Source: Pseudomonas putida (GTDB lineage Bacteria > Pseudomonadota > Gammaproteobacteria > Pseudomonadales > Pseudomonadaceae). From it: DNA of 64,000 nt. Where the stretch lies: assembly GCF_028682175.1 (NCBI RefSeq), contig NZ_JANHKS010000011.1, forward strand, positions 1-64,000, in the 5' to 3' direction. Under the pieces are notes generated by a model. It was not told the origin of the DNA, ran no database searches, and saw only the letters and a program-made list of their open reading frames with translations. A program made the position numbers and the translations under genes. This document shows, in pieces, positions 1-9,226 of this stretch; positions within the stretch are counted from its first letter, which is position 1; each line of letters begins with the position of its first letter.

Positions 1-42
1 CGGTGCCGGTGTTGAAATCGAATCATGCGCACGCCGCCACCC

Positions 43-130
43 GTAGGAGCGCGCTTGCCCGCGATGGCGTCAGCACATGCGACATCACCGTACCTGACAC
101 ACCGCCGTCGCGGGCAAGCGCGCTCCTACG
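43..130. repeat. REP palindrome pair (GTAGGAGCGCGCTTGCCCGCGA type)
   Basis: Two inverted copies of a Pseudomonas-type REP element (GTAGGAGCGCGCTTGCCCGCG) face each other across about 45 bases. The pair is flanked by an imperfect 20-base direct repeat at 21-40 and 150-169 (18 of 20 identical). It lies between the upstream flagellar genes, presumed to end outside the window, and the first gene here. Such pairs are extragenic and can act as mRNA 3' stabilisers or DNA-binding sites; nothing here shows which. Confidence 0.85.
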
Positions 131-209
131 CAGTTCCGTGGTGGAGTCAAATCAAGCGCACCCCGCCACAGAAACGGACACCGTGCTGCTACGGGTGAAT
201 TATCGTCAT

Positions 210-386
210 TCAGATCGAACAATCAGACTTCACGAACGCGGCGCTGACGCGGGTCCAGCCTTTGCCGGGGCTGGTCTGGGCGCAGACGGTCTTGGTCTTG
301 CCTTGCCACAGGTAATAAGGCGCTGGCGCCGCGACGGCCAGGGTGGTGAAGGTGAGGAGGAGGGTGAAGGTGAGCGGCAAGCGCAT
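210..386 (-). CDS. small secreted protein of unknown function (58 aa)
   Basis: I do not recognise a named family. The start is the ATG at 384-386 because AGGAAAT lies just upstream of it; a longer reading adds 15 residues without a ribosome site. Residues 1 to about 19 form a signal peptide with a short positive N-terminus, a Leu/Thr/Phe-rich core and an AVAA cleavage region. The mature peptide would be about 39 residues with two cysteines, at positions 35 and 56, that could pair in the periplasm. It contains a YYLWQGKTKTVC stretch and ends DCSI. It is the only confident minus-strand gene in the window and diverges from flgF, so it is probably not flagellar. The signal peptide and ribosome site make it more credible than a chance frame, but no function can be given. 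Confidence 0.6.
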   Translation of the reverse strand: MRLPLTFTLLLTFTTLAVAAPAPYYLWQGKTKTVCAQTSPGKGWTRVSAAFVKSDCSI

Positions 387-440
387 GACAATTTCCTGTT
401 GGCAAAAGGCCCGATAACCCAGGCACTGCAATTATCGCTC

Positions 441-468
441 CCTGCGCGAAATTTTTTTGGCGCGCAGG
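441..468. other. stem-loop in the intergenic region before flgF
   Basis: A perfect 8-bp inverted repeat (CCTGCGCG / CGCGCAGG) encloses a T-rich 12-base loop. It sits between the small minus-strand gene and the flgF promoter, in the probable 5' region of the minus-strand gene. There is no T-run after the stem on either strand, so it is not a standard terminator. It may be regulatory or structural. Confidence 0.4.
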
Positions 469-589
469 CTGTGGCGATTCTATCGAAAGTGGCGGTCCGC
501 CGTCGCCGATCAAATCACCGCTGCCGACCCCGTCCGATTTGCGCCCGCAATCACTGGGAAATCAGCCATTTGTATCTCTTCTGAAAAAC

Positions 590-606
590 TGGCGCGATCA
601 TTGCTA
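590..606 (+). promoter_or_regulatory. sigma54 promoter for flgF operon
   Basis: TGGCGCGATCATTGCTA has the GG-N10-GC spacing of a -24/-12 promoter and closely fits TGGCACG-N4-TTGC. It lies 54 bases before the flgF start. In Pseudomonas the rod and ring genes are a sigma54 class served by FleQ or FleR, which agrees with this site. Confidence 0.8.
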
Positions 607-659
607 TGACCTGCTCAGTACAGCTACAGGCGGCAAGCGTCTGTCGGAGGAGGAAGACT

Positions 660-1400
660 GTGGACAAGTTGCTTTACGTGGCCATGAGCGGTGCGTCGGA
701 AAACGCCATCGCGCAAAAGGCCCATGCCAACAACCTGGCGAACGTCTCGACCAACGGGTTCCAGCGCGACCTGGAACAGGCCCGCTCGATGCCAGTGTTT
801 GGCGAGGTCAACCCGTCTCGCGCCTATGCCATGAGCGAGCGCCCGGGCACTGACTTCAGCCAGGGTTCGATGATCGACACCGGTCGCGAGCTGGACGTTG
901 CCGTCAAGGGCGACGGCTGGATGGCGGTCCAGACACCCGATGGCGGCGAAGCCTACACCCGCACCTCCAGCATGAATATCGACGCACTCGGCGTGTTGCG
1001 TGATGGCAATGGTTTGCCGGTCATGGGCAACAGTGGGCCGATTGCCGTGCCGCCACAGCAGCAGATCGAAATCGGCGCCGACGGCACGATCAGCGTTCAG
1101 TCCTTGGGTGAGAGCCCGCAGGTGATGGCGCAGATCGACCGCATCAAGCTGGTCCGGCCTGACCTTGCCAACCTGGAAAAAGGCCCCGACGGCCTGATGC
1201 ACACCAAAGACGGCAAACCGGCGCAGGCCGATGCCAACGTGCAGGTCGAATCCGGTTTCCTGCAGTCGAGCAACGTCAACGCCGTCGAGGAAATGACCTC
1301 GGTGCTGGCGCTGTCCCGCCAGTTCGAACTGCATATCAAGATGATGAAGACCGCTGAGCAGGACGACGAGTCGATGGCTCGCGTCTTGCAAATGGGCTAA
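660..1400 (+). CDS. flgF: flagellar basal-body rod protein FlgF
   Basis: A proximal-rod subunit exported by the flagellar type III system and assembled in the periplasm. The start is the GTG at 660, directly after GGAGGAGGAAG, giving the family's MDK-LYVAMSG N-terminus and 246 residues; an ATG 54 bases earlier has no ribosome site. Residues 23-34 ([12 protein letters not shown]) are the rod/hook-family N-terminal signature, and the C-terminus carries the SSNVNAVEEMTSVLALSRQFE helix used for coiled-coil packing. A sigma54 promoter precedes it and flgG follows after 48 bases. FlgF and FlgG are paralogues and share both end motifs. flgB-E presumably lie to the left of the window. Confidence 0.97.
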   Translation: MDKLLYVAMSGASENAIAQKAHANNLANVSTNGFQRDLEQARSMPVFGEVNPSRAYAMSERPGTDFSQGSMIDTGRELDVAVKGDGWMAVQTPDGGEAYTRTSSMNIDALGVLRDGNGLPVMGNSGPIAVPPQQQIEIGADGTISVQSLGESPQVMAQIDRIKLVRPDLANLEKGPDGLMHTKDGKPAQADANVQVESGFLQSSNVNAVEEMTSVLALSRQFELHIKMMKTAEQDDESMARVLQMG

Positions 1401-1448
1401 TGACTGACAGCTTGCGCCGATAATCAGGCGCTCGAGGAGATTCAATAC

Positions 1449-2237
1449 ATGCTTCCGGCACTTTACGTCGCTAAAACCGGCCTGGCCGCTCAGGACATGA
1501 ACCTGACGACCATTTCGAACAACCTGGCCAACGTCTCGACCACAGGCTTCAAGAGTGATCGCGCCGAATTCCAGGACCTGCTCTATCAGATCAAGCGTCA
1601 GCCAGGTGCTCAGTCCACCCAGGACAGCGAGCTGCCATCGGGCCTGCAACTGGGTACCGGTGTGCGCATCGTCGGCACCCAGAAGAACTTCACAGCCGGC
1701 AGCCTGCAGACCACCAACCAGCCGCTGGACATGGCAATCAACGGCCGTGGCTTCTTCCAGATCCGTCAACCGGACGGCACCGTGGCCTACACCCGCGATG
1801 GTACTTTCCACCTGGACCAGAACGGCCAGATCGTGACCGCCAACGGTTACGCGCTGGAGCCTGCGATTGTCGTGCCCCAGGACTCGCAGACCTTCACCGT
1901 CGGCGAAGACGGCACCGTGTCGGTGACCACTTCGGCTGCCACTGCCACGCCACAGGTGATCGGCAACATCCAGACCGCCGACTTCATCAACCCGGCCGGT
2001 CTGCAGTCCCAGGGCGGCAACCTGTACCTGGAAACCGCATCCAGCGGCGCGCCGCAAGTCGGTACGCCTGGCCTGACCGGCCTGGGTGTGGTGCGTCAGA
2101 ACACCCTGGAAAACTCCAACGTCAGCACCGTTGAAGAGCTGGTGAACATGATCACCACCCAGCGCGCCTACGAGATGAACTCCAAAGTGATCTCGACCGC
2201 CGACTCGATGCTGCAGTACGTCACCCAAAACCTGTAA
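1449..2237 (+). CDS. flgG: flagellar distal rod protein FlgG
   Basis: Forms the distal rod, the rigid drive shaft that crosses the periplasm. At 262 residues it has the normal FlgG length. The N-terminal motif [12 protein letters not shown] is at residues 23-34, followed by the FlgG-specific FQDLLYQ segment (residues 41-47) that stiffens the rod compared with the hook. The C-terminal [25 protein letters not shown] helix is intact. A GAGGAG ribosome site lies upstream of the ATG. It is the second gene of the flgF-L run and is probably transcribed from the sigma54 promoter before flgF. Confidence 0.98.
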   Translation: MLPALYVAKTGLAAQDMNLTTISNNLANVSTTGFKSDRAEFQDLLYQIKRQPGAQSTQDSELPSGLQLGTGVRIVGTQKNFTAGSLQTTNQPLDMAINGRGFFQIRQPDGTVAYTRDGTFHLDQNGQIVTANGYALEPAIVVPQDSQTFTVGEDGTVSVTTSAATATPQVIGNIQTADFINPAGLQSQGGNLYLETASSGAPQVGTPGLTGLGVVRQNTLENSNVSTVEELVNMITTQRAYEMNSKVISTADSMLQYVTQNL

Positions 2238-2328
2238 GTCGGTCACCTTCAAGCGGATCCTGAAACACCTGATGGTCTTTAACGAAACACCTGGTCAATC
2301 CTTGCTACACCGAGAGGTTTTAAGTGTC

Positions 2329-3042
2329 ATGAAACGGCTTTCTGTACTGCGGCTTTCCCTGTTGGCAGCACCGCTTTGCGGGCTCGCGCTGCTGACCGGT
2401 TGCGTTGCGCCTTCGGCCAAGCCCAATGACCCTTACTATGCGCCGGTGTTGCCACGAACGCCGCTGCCTTCGGCGGCGAACAATGGCTCGATCTATCAGG
2501 CAGGCTTCGAGCAGAACCTGTACGGCGACCGCAAGGCTTACCGGGTGGGTGACATCATCACCATCACCCTGTCCGAGCGGATGGCGGCCAGCAAGGCGGC
2601 CAGTTCCGGGATCAGCAAGACCAGCAAGACCAGCGTCGGCCTGACCTCGCTGTTCGGTGCCGGTGTGAGCACCAATAACCCGGTGGGCAGCGGTGACCTG
2701 AGCCTGAATGCAGGCTACAGCGGCGACCGCGCCACCAAGGGCGACGGCAAGGCAGCGCAGAGCAACAGCCTGACCGGTTCCATCACCGTGACCGTGGCCG
2801 ATGTGCTGCCCAACGGGATTCTGTCGGTGCGTGGCGAGAAGTGGATGACGCTCAACACCGGCGATGAGCTGGTGCGCATCGCTGGCCTGATTCGTGCAGA
2901 CGACATCGCCACCGACAATACCGTGTCGTCCACTCGCGTGGCCGATGCGCGCATCACGTATTCCGGTACAGGGGCGTTCGCCGATTCCAGTCAGCCTGGC
3001 TGGTTCGACCGTTTCTTCCTGAGCCCGTTGTTCCCTTTCTGA
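2329..3042 (+). CDS. flgH: flagellar L-ring lipoprotein FlgH
   Basis: Outer-membrane L-ring subunit, forming the bushing around the rod. The start is placed at ATG 2329 after GAGAGG; it gives a lipoprotein signal peptide with lipobox LLTGC and acylated Cys25. The mature part contains the conserved [13 protein letters not shown] stretch and the GNG-like VRGEKW motif, and ends with LFPF, typical of FlgH. The length of 237 residues fits the family. It is followed 13 bases later by flgI, its P-ring partner. Confidence 0.97.
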   Translation: MKRLSVLRLSLLAAPLCGLALLTGCVAPSAKPNDPYYAPVLPRTPLPSAANNGSIYQAGFEQNLYGDRKAYRVGDIITITLSERMAASKAASSGISKTSKTSVGLTSLFGAGVSTNNPVGSGDLSLNAGYSGDRATKGDGKAAQSNSLTGSITVTVADVLPNGILSVRGEKWMTLNTGDELVRIAGLIRADDIATDNTVSSTRVADARITYSGTGAFADSSQPGWFDRFFLSPLFPF

Positions 3043-3055
3043 TACCGGGATAGCC

Positions 3056-4165
3056 ATGATCACGTTCAAGCAACTGATAGCGGCAGCGTTGCTGTTCACC
3101 ACGGCCATCGGCGCCCATGCCGAACGCCTGAAGGACATCGCCAGCATTTCCGGCGTGCGCACCAACCAATTGATCGGCTACGGCCTGGTGGTGGGCCTGA
3201 ACGGCACGGGTGACCAGACCACCCAGACACCGTTCACCCTGCAGACCTTCAACAACATGCTCTCCCAGTTCGGCATCAAGGTGCCGGCGGGCTCGGGCAC
3301 TGTGCAGTTGAAGAACGTCGCGGCCGTGGCGGTGTATGCCGACCTGCCGCCGTTCGCCAAGCCCGGTCAGCAGATCGACATCACCGTGTCGTCCATCGGT
3401 AACTCCAAGAGCCTGCGCGGCGGTGCGCTGTTGATGACCCCGATGAAGGGTATCGACGGCAACGTCTATGCGGTCGCCCAGGGCAACCTGGTGGTCGGCG
3501 GCTTTGACGCTGAAGGCCGCGACGGTTCGAAGATCACCGTCAACGTTCCGTCTTCGGGTCGTATCCCTGGCGGTGCGTCGGTCGAACGTGCGGTGCCGAG
3601 CGGTTTCAACCAGGGCAACTCGTTGACCCTGAACCTCAACCGCAACGACTTCACCACGGCCAAGCGCATCGTCGACAAGATCAACGACATGCTCGGCCCA
3701 GGCGTCGCGCAAGCGGTGGACGGTGGTTCGGTGCGCGTGACAGCGCCGCTGGACCCCAACCAGCGCGTGGACTACCTGTCGGTGCTGGAGAACCTGGAGA
3801 TCGATCCGGGCCAGACCTCGGCCAAGGTCATCATCAACTCGCGTACCGGCACCATCGTCATCGGCCAGAACGTCAAGGTTTCGCCGGCCGCCGTGACCCA
3901 CGGCAGCCTGACCGTGACCATCACCGAAGACCCTGTGGTCAGCCAGCCGGGTGCGTTCTCCAACGGCCAGACCGCCGTGGTGCCGCGCTCCAAGATCAAC
4001 GCACAACAGGAACTGCATCCGATGTTCAAGTTCGGCCCGGGCACCACCCTGGACGAAATCGTGCGTGCGGTTAACCAGGTCGGCGCAGCCCCTGGCGACC
4101 TGATGGCGATTCTCGAAGCACTGAAACAGGCCGGCGCCCTGCAAGCCGACCTGATCGTGATTTAA
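3056..4165 (+). CDS. flgI: flagellar P-ring protein FlgI
   Basis: Periplasmic P-ring subunit, secreted by Sec and assembled around the rod in the peptidoglycan layer. Residues 1-22 form a signal peptide cleaved after AHA, leaving [13 protein letters not shown], the standard mature FlgI start. The [15 protein letters not shown] segment and the C-terminal [20 protein letters not shown] are family hallmarks. The length, 369 residues, is typical. It lies between flgH and flgJ with short gaps, consistent with one transcript. Confidence 0.98.
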   Translation: MITFKQLIAAALLFTTAIGAHAERLKDIASISGVRTNQLIGYGLVVGLNGTGDQTTQTPFTLQTFNNMLSQFGIKVPAGSGTVQLKNVAAVAVYADLPPFAKPGQQIDITVSSIGNSKSLRGGALLMTPMKGIDGNVYAVAQGNLVVGGFDAEGRDGSKITVNVPSSGRIPGGASVERAVPSGFNQGNSLTLNLNRNDFTTAKRIVDKINDMLGPGVAQAVDGGSVRVTAPLDPNQRVDYLSVLENLEIDPGQTSAKVIINSRTGTIVIGQNVKVSPAAVTHGSLTVTITEDPVVSQPGAFSNGQTAVVPRSKINAQQELHPMFKFGPGTTLDEIVRAVNQVGAAPGDLMAILEALKQAGALQADLIVI

Positions 4166-4175
4166 GGACTGACCG

Positions 4176-5453
4176 ATGAGTATTCCAACTGGCGGCACGA
4201 GCACAGTCGATTCGGGGGCGTATACCGACCTCAATCGCCTGACCGCCATGAAGAACGGCGACCGCGACAGCGAAGCGAACCTCAAGAAGGTGGCGCAGGA
4301 ATTCGAGTCGCTGTTCGTCAGCCAGATGCTCAAGGCCATGCGCTCGGCCAACGAAGTGCTGGCCAAGGACAACCCGATGAACACTGCCGCGACCCGGCAG
4401 TATCAGGACATGTACGACCAGCAACTGGCGGTCAGCATGTCCCGCGAGGGTGGCGGTATCGGCCTTCAGGAAGTGCTGATGCGCCAGCTCTCCAAGAACA
4501 AGAGCGATGCAGGCCCTGCGACCAACCAGCTCAACCCGGCGGCGCCGACGGCCGCTGACGCCACTCACGCCCAGGGTGGCCTGGCGACCCGTATCGCCCA
4601 GCGTCCGTTGTGGGCAACCCGTTCGGTCGCGCCGGCTTCCATCGCCCTTGGCACCAACGCCGATGGCAGCGTGCACAACGATGTGGCCGCGCTCAACGCC
4701 CGTCGCCTGTCGCTGCCAAGCAAGCTGACCGACCGCATCATGGCCGGTATCGTGCCGAACACCGCAGGTGATGCTGCGGCCAGTGCGACCACGCTGAAAA
4801 ACCGCATTGCCGTCTCCAATGCCGTCGCCGCCGCCAAGCAGGCAGGCAGTTCGGGCAATGGCGACTGGACCATCGGCCCGCAGTACACCGCCCAGGCCGA
4901 CAGCTACGTGCGCAACCGCGTGCAGACTCCGCTGGCGCCGGGCAAGGCCGCGTTCGCCAATGCCGACGAGTTCGTCGCCACCATGTTACCGCTGGCCAAG
5001 GACGCCGCTGCCCGTATCGGCGTCGATCCGACCGTGCTGGTGGCCCAGGCGGCGCTGGAAACCGGCTGGGGCAAATCGATCATGCGTCAATCCGATGGCA
5101 GCAGCAGCCACAACCTGTTCGGCATCAAGGCCCAGGGTGGCTGGCAGGGGCCTGAAGCGCGGGCGATCACCAGCGAGTTTCGCGACGGCAAGATGGTCAA
5201 GGAGACGGCGGACTTCCGTTCCTACGACTCCTACGCCGACAGCTTCCACGATCTGGTCAGCTTCCTGCAGAACAACAATCGCTATCAAGCCACGCTTAAA
5301 TCGGCCGATAACCCGGAACAGTTTGTGAAAGAACTGCAGAAGGCCGGGTACGCCACGGATCCGGGCTATGCCAGCAAGATTTCCCAAATAGCGAAACAGA
5401 TGAAGAGTTACCAGAGCGTTGCAACCGCATCGGGCTCTTCCACGACTTTATAA
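4176..5453 (+). CDS. flgJ: rod-cap / peptidoglycan hydrolase FlgJ
   Basis: A bifunctional protein: the N-terminal part caps the growing rod and the C-terminal part opens the peptidoglycan. Residues 35-105 contain the rod-binding domain (FESLFVSQMLKAMRSAN, then DMYDQQLAVSMS). A low-complexity linker leads to a glucosaminidase-type domain from about residue 255, with the putative catalytic Glu295 in AALETGWGKS and the HNLFGIKA motif after it. At 425 residues it is long for FlgJ because of an extended Ala/Thr-rich linker around residues 110-240. It is 10 bases after flgI and 10 bases before flgK. Confidence 0.96.
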   Translation: MSIPTGGTSTVDSGAYTDLNRLTAMKNGDRDSEANLKKVAQEFESLFVSQMLKAMRSANEVLAKDNPMNTAATRQYQDMYDQQLAVSMSREGGGIGLQEVLMRQLSKNKSDAGPATNQLNPAAPTAADATHAQGGLATRIAQRPLWATRSVAPASIALGTNADGSVHNDVAALNARRLSLPSKLTDRIMAGIVPNTAGDAAASATTLKNRIAVSNAVAAAKQAGSSGNGDWTIGPQYTAQADSYVRNRVQTPLAPGKAAFANADEFVATMLPLAKDAAARIGVDPTVLVAQAALETGWGKSIMRQSDGSSSHNLFGIKAQGGWQGPEARAITSEFRDGKMVKETADFRSYDSYADSFHDLVSFLQNNNRYQATLKSADNPEQFVKELQKAGYATDPGYASKISQIAKQMKSYQSVATASGSSTTL

Positions 5454-5463
5454 GGTTTGAACC

Positions 5464-7512
5464 ATGTCACTGATCTCAATTGGGCTTTCGGGACTGAACG
5501 CCAGCAGTGCAGCGATGACCACCATCGGCAACAACACTGCTAACGTCGACACGCTGGGCTACTCGCGCCAGCAAGTGATGACCACCTCCAGTGCTCAGCA
5601 GAATATCGGTGTGGGCTTCATCGGCACCGGTACTACGCTGTCGGACGTGCGTCGGATCTACAACGGCTTCCTGAACACCCAAGTGCAGTCCAGTACATCG
5701 CTCAACTCCGATGCCCAGGCGTATCTGGGTCAGGCCAAGCAACTCGACTCGATCCTGTCCGACAGCTCGACCGGGATCAGCACCGTCCTGAGCAACTTCT
5801 TCTCGTCCTTGCAGACGCTGTCGAGCGGGTCGACCGTCGCGGCCAACCGCGCCAATTTCCTGGCCAGCGCCAAGTCGCTCGCCGGGCAGTTCAACGCCAT
5901 CTCCTCGCAGATGAAGGACCAGAACACCAGCATCAACAGTCAGTTGACGTCCCTCACCGGACAGGTCAACTCGCTGGCGTCCTCGATTGCCGACCTCAAT
6001 ACCCAGATCACCCAGGCCAAGGCCACCGGCGGCGAGCCCAACTCCCTGCTCGATGCCCGGGACGAGGCCGTGCGCCAGCTCAACGACCTGGTGGGCGCCA
6101 AGGTGGTCGAGAACAACGGCAACTATGACGTCTACATCGGCAGCGGCCAGCCGCTGGTCACCGGTGGCAAGGCCGGCACGCTGACCGCAGGCCCGAGCGA
6201 CAGCGACCCGAACGTGTACTCGGTCAAGCTCAATTATCAGAATAGCAGCGTGGATGTGTCGTCGGTGGTCACCGGCGGTACCATCGGCGGTCTGCTGCGC
6301 TATCGCAGCGACGTGCTGCAGCCTGCGGCCAACGAGCTCGGTCGCCTGGCGCTGGTGGTCTCCGACCAGATCAACCAGCAGATGGGGCAGGGGGTGGATG
6401 CCAACGGCAACTTTGGCTCCAGCATGTTCACCAGCATCAACGACCCAAGCCTGGTCAGCCAGCGCAGCCTTGCCAACAAAGGCAACAGCGCAGGTTCCGG
6501 CAATCTGGACGTGACCATCGCCAACACCGGCGCGCTGACCACCAACGACTATCAGGTGACGTTCACCAGCGCCACCGGCTACAGCGTCACTCGCCTGCCG
6601 GACGGCCAGAACATGGGCGCCTACGACCTGAGCACCACGCCGCCACCGGTTATCGATGGCTTCTCGCTCAAGCTCAATGGCGGTGCGGTCACTGCCGGCG
6701 ACAGCTTCAAGATCAGCCCGACCGCGTCGGCGGCGGGTGGCATCAAGACGGTCATGACCGACCCGAAAACCATCGCGCTGGCGGCGCCGTTGACGGCCAC
6801 CAAAGGTGCAGGCAACGAGGGCAACGGGACTTTCACCCAGCCTGTGCTGAACACCCCGACCAATATCTACGACGCCACCGGCACCGCCGACCTGCGCAAG
6901 GCCATCGACGGCTCGACGCCGATGCGCCTGATGATGGGCGCCGTCGCAGCGGACGGCACGCAGTCCTATTCGCTGGTTGACGCCAGCGGGGCAGCCGTCA
7001 AAGACAAGAACGGCAACCCGATCACCGGCACGATCGTGCAGAAGCAGAACAACGACCTGAACCTGGCAGTGGGCTACACCGACTCGTCGGGTGCGGCGCA
7101 GTCGTTCTCCATCAGTATGTCAATCAATGGCGAGCCGAAGGCAGGCGACACTTTCAGCATCGACATGACCGGCGCCGGTTCCTCGGACAACCGCAATGCC
7201 GAGACCACGCTGGCCCTGCAGACCAAAGAGACCGTCGATACCGCCGGCGGCAGCGGCACCGGGATGACCCTGAGCGGCGCCAACGCCAACCTGATTTCCT
7301 CGGTCGGTGCCAAAGCCAAGCAGGCCTCGGCCGACGCTACCGCCACCACCGCAGTGCTGGCCCAGGCCAAGGGCGCGCGCGACAGCGTGTCCGGCGTGTC
7401 GCTGGATGAAGAAGCGGCCAACCTGGTCAAGTACCAGCAGTACTACACGGCCTCGTCGCAGATCATCAAAGCCGCTCAAGCCATCTTCAGCACGCTGATC
7501 AACAGTCTTTAA
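5464..7512 (+). CDS. flgK: flagellar hook-associated protein 1, FlgK
   Basis: First hook-filament junction protein, secreted through the flagellar export channel. The N-terminus has the axial signature NNTANVDTLGYSRQQV, and the C-terminus has SGVSLDEEAANLVKYQQYYTASSQIIKAAQAIF, which form the D0/D1 coiled-coil core. The middle (about residues 320-600) is a variable Ser/Thr/Gly-rich domain. 682 residues is normal for Pseudomonas FlgK. flgL follows after 13 bases. Whether HAP1 is also a target of the adjacent glycosylation genes cannot be told. Confidence 0.97.
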   Translation: MSLISIGLSGLNASSAAMTTIGNNTANVDTLGYSRQQVMTTSSAQQNIGVGFIGTGTTLSDVRRIYNGFLNTQVQSSTSLNSDAQAYLGQAKQLDSILSDSSTGISTVLSNFFSSLQTLSSGSTVAANRANFLASAKSLAGQFNAISSQMKDQNTSINSQLTSLTGQVNSLASSIADLNTQITQAKATGGEPNSLLDARDEAVRQLNDLVGAKVVENNGNYDVYIGSGQPLVTGGKAGTLTAGPSDSDPNVYSVKLNYQNSSVDVSSVVTGGTIGGLLRYRSDVLQPAANELGRLALVVSDQINQQMGQGVDANGNFGSSMFTSINDPSLVSQRSLANKGNSAGSGNLDVTIANTGALTTNDYQVTFTSATGYSVTRLPDGQNMGAYDLSTTPPPVIDGFSLKLNGGAVTAGDSFKISPTASAAGGIKTVMTDPKTIALAAPLTATKGAGNEGNGTFTQPVLNTPTNIYDATGTADLRKAIDGSTPMRLMMGAVAADGTQSYSLVDASGAAVKDKNGNPITGTIVQKQNNDLNLAVGYTDSSGAAQSFSISMSINGEPKAGDTFSIDMTGAGSSDNRNAETTLALQTKETVDTAGGSGTGMTLSGANANLISSVGAKAKQASADATATTAVLAQAKGARDSVSGVSLDEEAANLVKYQQYYTASSQIIKAAQAIFSTLINSL

Positions 7513-7525
7513 GGGGTCGTAAACC

Positions 7526-9115
7526 ATGCGTATTTCCACCACCCAGTTTTACGAAACCAGCGCCAGCAACTACTCGCGCACCTACGCCAACGTCACCAAG
7601 ACCGGCGAGGAAGTCTCCAGCCAGATCAAGCTCAATACTGCGGGCGACGATCCTGTGGGCGCGGCGCGCGTACTGGCCTTGCAGCAACAGAACTCGATGC
7701 TGCTGCAGTACAAGTCCAACATCGACAACATCAACACCGGCGTCGTGAACACCGAGACCGCGCTGACCGCCATCACCTCGGCGATCCAGCGCGCCCAGGA
7801 GCTGGTGCTGTCCGCCAGCAACGGCACCAACACCGACCAGAACCGCCAGGCCAACGCTTCGGAGCTCAAACAGTTGCAGGACCAGATCCTGGGCCTGATG
7901 AACTCCAAGGATTCGGAAGGCAACTACCTGTTCTCGGGATCGAAGTCGAGCACACCGCCCTACGCGATCAACCCCGATGGCAGCTACAGCTATCAGGGCG
8001 ACCAGACCCGCAACATGCTGAACATCGGCAGCGGCATTTCCATGGCCAGCAACATCACTGGCTGGGATGCGTTCGAGCAGGCGATCAACACCACCCGTAC
8101 CTCGGCGACCCTGACGTCCCCGACCACTGACGACGGCGTGCTGACGCTGTCAGGCGGCAGCGTCAGCAACAGTTCTGACTACGACACCAAGTTCCTGAGC
8201 GGCCAGCCGTACAGCATCACGTTCCAGAGCAGCACCCAGTACCAGATCCTCGACAAGAACGGCAACGACGTGACTGCGGAAGCCTCGTCGGCCGGCAAGT
8301 TCAAGTCCACCGGCCCGGAGAACCAGAGCATCGGTTTTCGTGGCCTGGAGCTGAACCTGAACGTCAACCTGACCCAGGCGCAGTACACCAACTCAGGCGC
8401 GGCCGATACCGCCATCGCAGGCCACAGCTTCCAGCTGGCGGTCTCGCCGACGTCCGTCACCACTGCACGCTTGCCGGCCAACCCGTCGTCAACCGTGATC
8501 AGCGGCACGACGGTCACCAACCAGGCCAACTACGACAGCACCTTCCCGTCCGGTGGTGCGATCCTGCGTTTCTCCAGTGCCACCAGCTTTGATCTGTACG
8601 CGGCGCCCTACGATCCGGCCACCAGCAAGCCGGTGTCCAGCGGCACCCTGACCGGCACCCCGCCAACGGCGACCGCAGCCGGGGTGACCTTCACCCTGAG
8701 CGGCGCGCCACAGGCGGGCGACCAGTTCACCGCCACCGGTTCCGCACCCCAGAGCCAGAACATCCTCAACACCCTGGGCACGGTCATCAATGCCCTGAAC
8801 AGCAAGGTGGACGGTGATCCGATCGCCAAGCAGAAGCTGCAGGCCACCCTGACCTCGACCATCGGCAACCTGACCAGCGCCGCCAGCCAGATCGGCGATG
8901 CGGTCGCCGACGGTGGTGCGCGCGCAGCCACGGCCACCTCGCAAGGTGTCACCAACCAGACGCTGATCGACAACGGCACTACCGAGTCGGGCACCATCAC
9001 CGCCTCCGACCCGGTCGATGCCATTGCCAGGCTGACCCTGCAGAAGAACATGCTGCAAGCCTCGCAACTGGTGTTCACCCAACTGTCCTCGCTGAACCTG
9101 TTCAGCAAGTTGTAA
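7526..9115 (+). CDS. flgL: flagellar hook-associated protein 3, FlgL
   Basis: Second junction protein between hook and filament. The N-terminus MRISTTQFYETSASNYSRTYANVTKTGEEVSSQIKL-type helix and the C-terminal DPVDAIARLTLQKNMLQASQLVFTQLSSLNLFSKL helix match the flagellin-like D0/D1 core. The 529-residue length reflects a large variable surface domain (about residues 190-420) rich in Ser and Thr. It ends the flg run; the glycosyltransferase gene begins 111 bases later with no clear terminator between, so readthrough is possible. Confidence 0.97.
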   Translation: MRISTTQFYETSASNYSRTYANVTKTGEEVSSQIKLNTAGDDPVGAARVLALQQQNSMLLQYKSNIDNINTGVVNTETALTAITSAIQRAQELVLSASNGTNTDQNRQANASELKQLQDQILGLMNSKDSEGNYLFSGSKSSTPPYAINPDGSYSYQGDQTRNMLNIGSGISMASNITGWDAFEQAINTTRTSATLTSPTTDDGVLTLSGGSVSNSSDYDTKFLSGQPYSITFQSSTQYQILDKNGNDVTAEASSAGKFKSTGPENQSIGFRGLELNLNVNLTQAQYTNSGAADTAIAGHSFQLAVSPTSVTTARLPANPSSTVISGTTVTNQANYDSTFPSGGAILRFSSATSFDLYAAPYDPATSKPVSSGTLTGTPPTATAAGVTFTLSGAPQAGDQFTATGSAPQSQNILNTLGTVINALNSKVDGDPIAKQKLQATLTSTIGNLTSAASQIGDAVADGGARAATATSQGVTNQTLIDNGTTESGTITASDPVDAIARLTLQKNMLQASQLVFTQLSSLNLFSKL

Positions 9116-9226
9116 TCGCCTGACCGGAGGGCGGTGCGCGAATTCTTCCCGCGCCGCCACCGCCGAGCGTCAACCGTTTTTTTCAGCGGTTAAGCCCCGC
9201 TCTCAGCCGAGAGGGGCGCGCCGCTC

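Noticed and set aside
3-584. 193-codon open frame on + strand
   Set aside because: It runs through a REP pair and overlaps the better-supported minus-strand small gene; no ribosome site or family pattern.
1397-1423. sigma28-like promoter before flgG (GCCGATAA)
   Set aside because: The -10 fits but the -35 position reads GCTAATGA, not TAAAG; flgG is probably in the flgF transcript.
9172-9190. terminator between flgL and the first glycosyltransferase gene
   Set aside because: AACCG / CGGTT surround a T-rich loop, but the T-run is in the loop, not after the stem.
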